Below, piece by piece: positions 58,727-64,000 of a DNA stretch of 64,000 nucleotides (its first letter is position 1; every line of letters begins with the position of its first letter). The notes beneath the pieces were generated by a model. That model ran no database searches. It was not told the DNA's origin and saw only the letters and a program-made list of their open reading frames with translations. Both the position numbers and the translations under genes were made by a program. The stretch lies in the NCBI GenBank assembly GCA_038869515.1, contig JAWCQZ010000007.1, forward strand, positions 24,479 to 88,478. Direction: 5' to 3'. The DNA is from JAWCQZ01 sp038869515 [NCBI: Halobacteria archaeon] (GTDB lineage Archaea > Halobacteriota > Syntropharchaeia > JACQPP01).

Positions 58727-59119
58727 GTGACGCTCCTCAAGCTCTGCCCCGAATGCGGTTCCGACAAACTCGAAGACTCCGGGCCCATCTGCGGAAAGCC
58801 CCCGGGACAGGCGTTCCATTGCCCCGAGTGCGGCTACGAAGGGACCTCATTCACCGAGGGGGACGAGGTCACCGCGCGGGCCCTGCGAGAGGCCGAGGAG
58901 GAGATGGAGAACTGGAGCCGCGCCCGGTACCGCCGGATGTGCTCCCAGTGCGGCTCGGGAGACCTCCTGGACGCCTTCTGGCGCGGGACCGGGTGGGAGT
59001 ACCGGTGCCGGAACTGCAACTACGCGGGCGCCGTGGTCGAGGGGGACGAGGAGACGGCCCGCGCCTTGCGGGAGCAGCACGAAGCGCGGGAGAGATCGAG
59101 GCCTAAATCGGCGTCTTGA
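58727..59119 (+). CDS. Double zinc-ribbon protein
   Basis: The 130-residue protein has two similar modules: CPECGSDKLE with FHCPECGYEG (residues 7-37) and CSQCGSGDLL with YRCRNCNYAG (about 72-103), each followed by VTARALRE or TARALREQ. The modules are duplicated, including the downstream helix. No catalytic motif; it may bind nucleic acid or proteins. The start is GTG 58727, four bases after the pdxS stop, so the genes are probably co-transcribed. Confidence 0.7.
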   Translation: MTLLKLCPECGSDKLEDSGPICGKPPGQAFHCPECGYEGTSFTEGDEVTARALREAEEEMENWSRARYRRMCSQCGSGDLLDAFWRGTGWEYRCRNCNYAGAVVEGDEETARALREQHEARERSRPKSAS

Positions 59120-59174
59120 TGCCGAGCACCCGGGCCGGGTCGCCTTCGGTGCTCCCGGGCGCAATGCCCCGCAC

Positions 59175-59210
59175 TTGCCGACGAAACGAGAGGGTTCCCG
59201 AGAGGAGCGG
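59175..59210 (+). repeat. PR-C repeat fragment
   Basis: TTGCCGACGAAACGAGAGGG followed by TTCCCGAGAGGAGCGG matches the edges of the PR-C copy at 41801. It lies just beyond the dodecin stop and carries no full hairpin of its own, though CCCGGGC palindromes lie nearby at 59130-59160. Confidence 0.7.
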
Positions 59211-59215
59211 GAACT

Positions 59216-59416
59216 CTATCGCTCGATCTTGAAGACGACCTGGACGTAGGCCCGATACTCCTTGATGCGGTTGTTCTCGACCGAGGCCTCGAGGCTCTTG
59301 ACGATGACCCGCTCGATGCCGCGGATGGTCTTCGAGGCCTCCTTGACCGCTTCCGAGACGGCCGCGGAATGGTCCTTGGACGAGACTCCGACCAGGTCGA
59401 TGATTTTGTAAACCAT
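59216..59416 (-). CDS. Dodecin
   Basis: The 66-residue protein starts MVYKIIDLVGVSSKDHSAAV and has ASVENNRIKEYRAYVQVVFK, matching the dodecin family. Dodecins assemble into dodecameric spheres that store riboflavin or FMN and protect it from light damage. Length is normal. It lies on the minus strand opposite the convergent zinc-ribbon gene. Confidence 0.92.
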   Translation of the reverse strand: MVYKIIDLVGVSSKDHSAAVSEAVKEASKTIRGIERVIVKSLEASVENNRIKEYRAYVQVVFKIER

Positions 59417-59452
59417 GGCTCACCTCCGTGGTCAGGAGACGGTCTCGGTCTC

Positions 59453-59657
59453 TTAAATTTTCCCACGCGGCTTCCGGCGCGCGGTCGGCTTCGGCGACTC
59501 CCGGGTGCGGAACGACCCGTGCCGCCCCTCCCCTGCGGCGAACCGAAGGGCCCCCTCAAGGGCCTCCCGCGCCTCCACCGGCCGCCCGGTCAGTCTCCCC
59601 GGACCGGTCGAGGACGACGGTGGTGACGGGGCCGCTCTTCTCGACGCGCACGGCCAT
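59453..59657 (-). pseudogene. Enoyl-CoA hydratase remnant
   Basis: On the minus strand the frame from 59657 reads MAVRVEKSGPVTTVVLDRSG, a classic crotonase N terminus, then stops within 14 codons. One base out of frame and only a few codons later comes REALEGALRFAAGEGRHGSF, a classic crotonase C terminus. About 580 bases of a normal 780-bp gene are therefore missing, and a frameshift joins the ends. No promoter need be active. Confidence 0.7.
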
Positions 59658-59754
59658 CCCGGCCAGTGCGAGGAGTGTCTCAAAAAAGGAGGGGGGGCCA
59701 ACGGCGGGAATAACCGAACCCTTTTCAGGGCCCCGTTCCAGAAGGGGGATTGGG

Positions 59755-61131
59755 ATGGCATCCCGCGTCCTCTTCACCACCTCCTACCGCCGCAAGGACC
59801 CGCGCCGCGCGGGCGACACCTACGACTACGCCGAGACCTACATGAAGTCCGCGCTCCACTTTTCGGGGAACCGGCTCTCGTCCTACGGCCTGCGGTTCAT
59901 CCGGCAGAACGTGCCCCCGGTGGAGATTCTGGAATACCCCACGTGGGGACAGTATGTCGAGAGACTGCAGGAGGGGTGGGACGTGGTGGGCTTCTCGTTC
60001 TACCTGGACGAAATCCACGAAATCCTCGAGATGGTTGAGACCGCCCGGAGACTCTGCCCCGGCGCGCAAATCTGGGGCGGGAACTACGGGGTCCTCACCG
60101 ACGAGGCCCGGCCCCACTTCGACCGCATCTTCGTCGGCTACGCCGAGCACGCCGTTGGCCAGGCCCTCGGGGTCGAGGTGGGCGAAATCCGCCACCCGCC
60201 CCTCGTGAAATGGGTCGGGGTTTCGGGGGTCCCGGTGATGCTGCAGGGGGTGCTCTTCACCACCCGCTCCTGCAACTTCGCCTGCTCCTTCTGCCAGACG
60301 CCCCCCTTCGGCGGCAAGCCGAGCCGGGTCCCGCTGGAGAGCCTGGAGCGGGTCATCGCCCACTACGCACGCATCGGCGTGCGGGAGGTCTCCATCTCCG
60401 ACGAGTATTTCGGAATGTTCACCCCCCACGACGACCACGTGATCGACCTCCTCCAGCGGCACGGGCTCCGATGGCGGTGCCAGACCCGCATCGACCGCCT
60501 CTCGAAGAAACTGGACGACTGGTCGGAGCGGGGCTTCCTCGGGGCCTACGTCGGCATCGAGAACCTGCGGGACGACCACCTGCGGGACATGAACAAGCGC
60601 CTCTCCATCCGGGAGACCTACGCCTTTGTGAAGGAGATGCACGAGCGGGGCAAGGCGCTGCTGGGATTCTACATCATCGGCCTCCCCGACCACACCGCCC
60701 GCGACATCAAAGAGGAGATCCGCGACCTCGCCGCGCTCCGCCTCGACATGACGCAGATATGCATCCTCACGCCCCTGCCCCGGACCCCCCAGTGGTTCGA
60801 CATCCAGGAGAAGTTCGGCATCTTCGAGAGGGACTGGCACAACTTCGACCTCCACCACCTGGTCTGGAACCACCCCCGGGTTGGGCCGGAGGAGATGCGG
60901 GACCTCCTCCTCTGGGGACTCCGGAGAGTCCACTCGACCGCCCGGTTCGCGGTCACCGCCCGGAAAATCCTCCGGGGCTACGGAAGGGGCTCCGTGGTCC
61001 GCGGGGCGGCCCACCTCCTCGACTCGGCCCTCCGGGTCCGCAACTACGACTTCGCCTCCGCGGGCCTCCTCCCGCCCGCCGAGGGGCCCCTCTCCGCGCC
61101 CCTCGCCCCCTCCCTCCCCTCCCGGGGTTGA
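59755..61131 (+). CDS. B12-binding-like radical SAM protein
   Basis: The 458-residue protein has an N-terminal Rossmann-like segment (WDVVGFSFYLDEIHEILEMV, then GAQIWGGNYGVLTD) as in cobalamin-binding radical SAM enzymes, but no clear DXHXXG cobalamin motif, then CNFACSFCQ (C173, C177, C180) for the 4Fe-4S cluster and a TIM-barrel core with GAYVGIENLRDDHLRDMNKR. The substrate is unknown. ATG 59755 is preferred. A glycosyltransferase gene follows after 2 bases, suggesting work on a lipid or glycan. Confidence 0.85.
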   Translation: MASRVLFTTSYRRKDPRRAGDTYDYAETYMKSALHFSGNRLSSYGLRFIRQNVPPVEILEYPTWGQYVERLQEGWDVVGFSFYLDEIHEILEMVETARRLCPGAQIWGGNYGVLTDEARPHFDRIFVGYAEHAVGQALGVEVGEIRHPPLVKWVGVSGVPVMLQGVLFTTRSCNFACSFCQTPPFGGKPSRVPLESLERVIAHYARIGVREVSISDEYFGMFTPHDDHVIDLLQRHGLRWRCQTRIDRLSKKLDDWSERGFLGAYVGIENLRDDHLRDMNKRLSIRETYAFVKEMHERGKALLGFYIIGLPDHTARDIKEEIRDLAALRLDMTQICILTPLPRTPQWFDIQEKFGIFERDWHNFDLHHLVWNHPRVGPEEMRDLLLWGLRRVHSTARFAVTARKILRGYGRGSVVRGAAHLLDSALRVRNYDFASAGLLPPAEGPLSAPLAPSLPSRG

Positions 61132-61133
61132 CC

Positions 61134-61868
61134 GTGCCCCGACCCGCCGCCTCCGGCGACCCGAACCCCGGGACCACGGGGCCTTCGTCCTTTCGGGCTC
61201 GGGTCGCCGTCGTCGTGCCCGCCCGGGACGAGGGGGCCCGCGTCGGCGCTGTCCTCCGGGACCTCGCCCCGGAGTGGGAGGTGCTCGTGGTGGATGACGG
61301 CTCCGCCGACGGAACGGCGCAGGCGGCCCGGGAAGCGCGGCCGGGGGCCCGGCTCATTCGCCACTCCGCTTCCCGCGGCTACGGCGCGGCCCTGAAGAGC
61401 GGGATTCTCGAGGCGCGCCGCGGGGGGGCGGCGGCGGCCGCGGTCCTCCACGCCGACGGCCAATATTCGGGCCGGGACCTCCCCCGGCTCCTCGACGCCC
61501 TCGACTCAGGGGCGGACCTCTCCAGCGGAGTCCGGCGCCACGGCCGGGGCTATCCGCTCCACCGCGCGGCCGGAGAGCGGCTCCTCGACCTCGCCCTGAG
61601 CCGCGCCGCGGGACGGAATCTCCGCTCCTTCTCCAGCGGCCTCCGGGCCTACGGCCCCCGGGCCCTGGAGCGGATCCCCTGGGAGGCCCTGCCGGACGGC
61701 TACGAGTTCGACGCCGCGGCCCTCCTCTCCGCCGCCCGCCTCGGCCTCGCCATCGCCGAGGTCCCGGCGGAGCACGCAGCCGGGCCGTCGGGCCTGCGGC
61801 CGTGGCGCTACGCGGCGCGGGCGTTGCGATGGGCGGCTTCCGGACGGGCGGGGTCCGGGGGCCCTTAG
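61134..61868 (+). CDS. Family 2 glycosyltransferase (dolichol-phosphate mannosyltransferase-like)
   Basis: From GTG 61134 the product is 244 residues. A GT-A fold is shown by RVAVVVPARDEGARVGAVLR, VVDDGSADGTAQAAREA and HADGQYSGRDLPRLLDAL, where HADGQY replaces the usual DADxQ metal motif. It lacks membrane helices, so it probably works at the membrane surface, making dolichol-P-sugar for protein glycosylation, consistent with the sequon-rich secreted proteins nearby. It overlaps the 3' end of the convergent regulator by 4 bases. Confidence 0.85.
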   Translation: MPRPAASGDPNPGTTGPSSFRARVAVVVPARDEGARVGAVLRDLAPEWEVLVVDDGSADGTAQAAREARPGARLIRHSASRGYGAALKSGILEARRGGAAAAAVLHADGQYSGRDLPRLLDALDSGADLSSGVRRHGRGYPLHRAAGERLLDLALSRAAGRNLRSFSSGLRAYGPRALERIPWEALPDGYEFDAAALLSAARLGLAIAEVPAEHAAGPSGLRPWRYAARALRWAASGRAGSGGP

Positions 61869-62434
61869 CCCGGGACCCGCTCGGGGAACTTTTCGAGGTA
61901 TTTGCGCGCCTCCTCGATCTCCTCCCGGGACATCCCCTCGGCGATCTCGACCCGGAGCCGCCCCTTTTTCACCCAGGAGGCGATGCGGAGGAGACGCTGG
62001 AGCCGGGCCTCGGCCGCCTCCTTCTCGCGGGGCGCCGGGGGGACCCACCCCGCCCGGCTCCCGACCCGGTAGACGGCGCTCCGGAGCGGGCGGTCCTCGG
62101 GGTCCTCCCCCAGCTCCCGGAGGACCTCCTCGACCTCGGGCTCCCGGAGGAGCAGGGCCCGGAGGCGCTCCAGGGCCTGGAGGACTCGGCTCTCGATGCC
62201 CGAGGTCCTGCCGCAGGGGGCGAAGCCGGTGATGGAGGCGGCGAGGTCCTGGTGGTCGGGGAGGACGAAGAGGCTCCGCCACCGGTGGCCGTCGGGCATG
62301 GGGTAGACCAGCACCCGCCCCTCGCCCGCCAGGCGGTAGAGGTTCTTGTAGGCGGTCTTGACGCTCACCTTGGCCAGGAGCGCCACCTCCTCGGCGGTCT
62401 TTGGGCCCTTCCGGAGCAGGTCCTCAATCTCCAC
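61865..62434 (-). CDS. Winged-helix regulator (TrmB-like)
   Basis: The 189 residues begin MEIEDLLRKGPKTAEEVALL, then KVSVKTAYKNLYRLAGEGRV, a winged helix of the TrmB/ArsR style. The rest is helical and charged with PDGHRWRSLFVLPDHQDL in the middle and a long C-terminal helix. The ligand and targets are unknown. ATG 62434. It may control the divergent gene or the convergent glycan genes. Confidence 0.75.
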   Translation of the reverse strand: MEIEDLLRKGPKTAEEVALLAKVSVKTAYKNLYRLAGEGRVLVYPMPDGHRWRSLFVLPDHQDLAASITGFAPCGRTSGIESRVLQALERLRALLLREPEVEEVLRELGEDPEDRPLRSAVYRVGSRAGWVPPAPREKEAAEARLQRLLRIASWVKKGRLRVEIAEGMSREEIEEARKYLEKFPERVPG

Positions 62435-62721
62435 GGCGACGCTCCCTGGGTCCGGAAGAGGATGCCAACGGGTGGGGCTCCGACAGCTCGTGAGACTCAG
62501 TTACCCATGCCATTTCAGTTGCAGTTGACCTCTTTCTATACTTAAGGTTCACTCACTTACCGCCCACATATGAAGATGAGGGGCCCGCCTCTCGAGAGGT
62601 AGATGGGGGTACGGGCGCACCTGCATTAAGTCCCAACCCGCCTCTCCCTGACCCCATTGCTCGGCCCCCATCAACCACCTCTCCTAGCCGTCGCTCCCCT
62701 CGGTTCGCTCGTGCCGTGGCG

Positions 62722-62777
62722 CAGAATCCCGCCCTTCGCTCGCGCTCTTCGAGCTCTCGCTCCGGGCGGATTCTGCG
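62722..62777. repeat. PR-E palindromic repeat
   Basis: GCAGAATCCCGCCC and GGGCGGATTCTGC form an imperfect stem, with an inner CGCTCG/CGAGCT stem. The sequence after it, GGGGGTCGCCATTC, matches that after the copies at 23536-23656 (GGGGTCGCCATC). The rest of the 388-bp gap 62435-62822 holds a CTATACTTAAGG promoter-like box near 62540 and no gene that I can see. Confidence 0.65.
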
Positions 62778-62822
62778 GGGGTCGCCATTCAGGGTTTTTC
62801 CGTCGTGTGGAGAGGTGGCCCC

Positions 62823-63332
62823 ATGACCCCCCGGAACCTCCGCTCCACCCCTTCCCCCGGCGAGCACAACTCCCTCTGGTACTGGACCCGGGCCAGGAAC
62901 CCCGCCCGGGTAGCCCTCAACTACATCCTGATGAAACTCGCGCGCCCCATGCCCTCTCTCCGGGCGAAGAACTGGCTCTACCGGAGGATGGGGATGAAGG
63001 TGGGGCGCAACGTCTCCTTCGGCCTCGAGACCACCGTGGACATCTTCTGGCCCGAACTCATCGAGGTCGGGGAGAACACCGTCGTCGGCTACGGGACGAC
63101 CCTCCTGGGCCACGAGTTCCTGACCCGCGAACTCCGCAGGGGCAGGGTGGTCATCGGGAAAAACGTGGTCATCGGGGCGAACTGCACGGTGTTGCCGGGC
63201 GTCACCATCGCGGACGGGTCGGTGGTTTCGGCGGGGTCGCTGGTGAACCGGGATGTGGAGGGGTTCGTGGGGGGCGTGCCGGCGCGGCCGCTGCGCGCCC
63301 CGGAGAGGCCCGGAGCGGAGCCGAAAGGTTAG
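62823..63332 (+). CDS. Left-handed beta-helix acyltransferase
   Basis: The 169-residue protein carries hexapeptide-repeat motifs typical of the LbetaH fold: GRNVSFGLETTVDIFWPELI, VGENTVVGYGTTLLGHEFLT, IGKNVVIGANCTVLPGVTIA and ADGSVVSAGSLVNRDVEG, ending in GVPARPLR. Such enzymes transfer acetyl groups to sugars or other small molecules. ATG 62823 has GGAGAGGTGG upstream as a Shine-Dalgarno-like site. It is on the same strand as the glycosyltransferase but is separated by the regulator. Confidence 0.85.
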   Translation: MTPRNLRSTPSPGEHNSLWYWTRARNPARVALNYILMKLARPMPSLRAKNWLYRRMGMKVGRNVSFGLETTVDIFWPELIEVGENTVVGYGTTLLGHEFLTRELRRGRVVIGKNVVIGANCTVLPGVTIADGSVVSAGSLVNRDVEGFVGGVPARPLRAPERPGAEPKG

Positions 63333-63494
63333 GCCGGGGCAGTCAAGACCACAGGTGGTCGAGCCGGGGGTGGGACGCCCGGAAAACGTCGCCACCACTA
63401 TAAATCGGTATGCTGAGACCACTCAATTCAGAGACAGGAGTTGCTGTCACCGACCGGCGTGGTATTTACCGTCCTGCTGCGATTTCTTTGCGAC

Positions 63495-63677
63495 ATGAGG
63501 AGGTGGGGCGCGAGCAGAGAGGTAGCCGTTGCCACCGGCATCCTTCCGGCCTTCGCCGCCCTTGCCTCTCCCGCCCGGGCCGAGACCCTCGTGGTCCGAC
63601 CGGAGGGGCAGGTGCCGTGCGCCCAGGGAACGATCTTCAGCTCTTTCTCTTCGGCTATAAAAAACGGGTCTGTCTGA
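63495..63677 (+). pseudogene. Truncated secreted-protein fragment
   Basis: From ATG 63495 the 60 residues have a signal-peptide-like start (MRRWGASREVAVATGILPAF to ASPARAE) followed by TLVVRPEGQVPCAQGTIFSS, a sequence style that opens secreted beta-helix proteins, and then a stop at 63677. The body of the protein is missing, so it is probably a relic. CACTATAAATCGG at 63396-63408 and GGTATTTACCG at 63462 are TATA-like. The rest of 63333-63779 shows no other gene. Confidence 0.35.
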
Positions 63678-63779
63678 TGGAGATACTGTAATGTGGCTGT
63701 TGGAAAATGGGGGAAGTGGATGAAGTCCCTGACCCCCATCCAACTTTGGAGAAAAGGGGATGGCAATCAGGAACATAGG

Positions 63780-63897
63780 CCGTTTTCCGCGCGGGCTCCG
63801 CCCGCGCGGAAAACGGCAGGTCCACCCCCGGGCCCTCCCCCCGCACACGGGGTCCCGGGGGTCTCCACTCGCGGAACCCGCCCGAAGCGAGCGCGAG
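63780..63897 (-). repeat. PR-B dispersed repeat, inverted copy
   Basis: The hairpin CCGTTTTCCGCGCGGGC, loop TCC, and its perfect complement (63780-63816) differ from the copy at 21272 by a C-G to T-A swap in the stem, keeping it paired. The rest matches PR-B up to CGCGAGAAGTCCCG. It runs straight into a PR-C element, so the two families are joined here. Confidence 0.85.
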
Positions 63898-63998
63898 AAG
63901 TCCCGAGCCCCTCGGGAACTCTCTCGTCCCGTCGGCGCGGGCTTCATTCTCGCGTCCCTTCGGGACGCGTGGCAATATCGGAGGCCCGCGCCGGTCCT
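63898..63998 (-). repeat. PR-C repeat, inverted copy at the window end
   Basis: Read on the minus strand it matches the copy inside the ribosomal operon from GACCGGCGCGGGCCTCCGAT to GACGGGACGAGAGAGTTCCC. The hairpin CGCGTCCC/GGGACGCG (63951-63969) keeps its pairing although one base pair is reversed relative to 41858-41877. The element may continue beyond the window. Confidence 0.85.
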
Positions 63999-64000
63999 CT

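Overview
The window is from a GC-rich archaeon. The evidence is archaeal: ribosomal proteins eS4, eL40 and the stalk protein P1, the RNase P protein Rnp1, eIF1/SUI1, transcription factor TFS, archaeal-type tRNAs, TATA boxes placed 25-30 bases before start codons (largely leaderless expression), and a PGF-pre-PGF-type surface protein. An A-type haem-copper oxidase with haem A synthesis genes points to aerobic respiration. My best guess is an uncultivated high-GC Thermoplasmatota lineage. That is inference, not shown by the sequence.

Layout. 1-1782: two paralogous small membrane proteins and two secreted/anchored proteins. 1847-15487: a complete type I-G CRISPR-Cas locus. It has a 33-repeat array transcribed leftward, cas2, a cas4-cas1 fusion, csb2 (Cas5/Cas6-like), csb1 (Cas7-like), csx17 (Cas8-like) and cas3 with a C-terminal HD domain, all on the minus strand. 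A broken toxin-antitoxin cassette, flanked by a 111-bp imperfect direct repeat of the csb2/cas4-cas1 junction, splits the effector genes from the adaptation genes. 15755-22478: a coiled-coil protein, a YyaL-type thioredoxin-fold protein, two VapBC-type modules, an IS1634-like insertion sequence and a Bcp peroxiredoxin. 22546-28477: an aa3-type oxidase operon (subunits III, IV-cytochrome c fusion, II, I) with half-size CtaA and CtaB. 28599-31265: TFS, uL1-uL10-P1 and two tRNA genes. 31342-39918: thiolase, eL40, an aminotransferase, a beta-helix secreted protein, CBS-domain proteins and a UPF0248-like gene. 39964-46244: part of the S10/spc ribosomal cluster, uL2 to uL5. 46416-47576: a nickel transporter and NikR, divergent. 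47652-55288: a giant secreted protein and its membrane-anchored partner. 55426-63332: class V aminotransferase, another toxin-antitoxin module, PdxS, dodecin, radical SAM, glycosyltransferase and acyltransferase genes. 63333-64000: a truncated secreted-protein fragment and repeat elements.

A theme across the window is a set of short dispersed palindromic repeats, named here PR-A to PR-E: PR-A starts TGACAGAACTCG; PR-B starts GTGTAAGG and ends in a GC hairpin; PR-C contains GACGGGACGAGAG; PR-D is a GCACC/GGTGC double hairpin; PR-E has GCAGAAC/GTTCTGC arms. They sit between genes, in the CRISPR leader, inside the ribosomal operon, at two gene ends where they supply the stop codon, and in frame inside two protein-coding genes. 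Several copies differ by compensatory changes in their stems.
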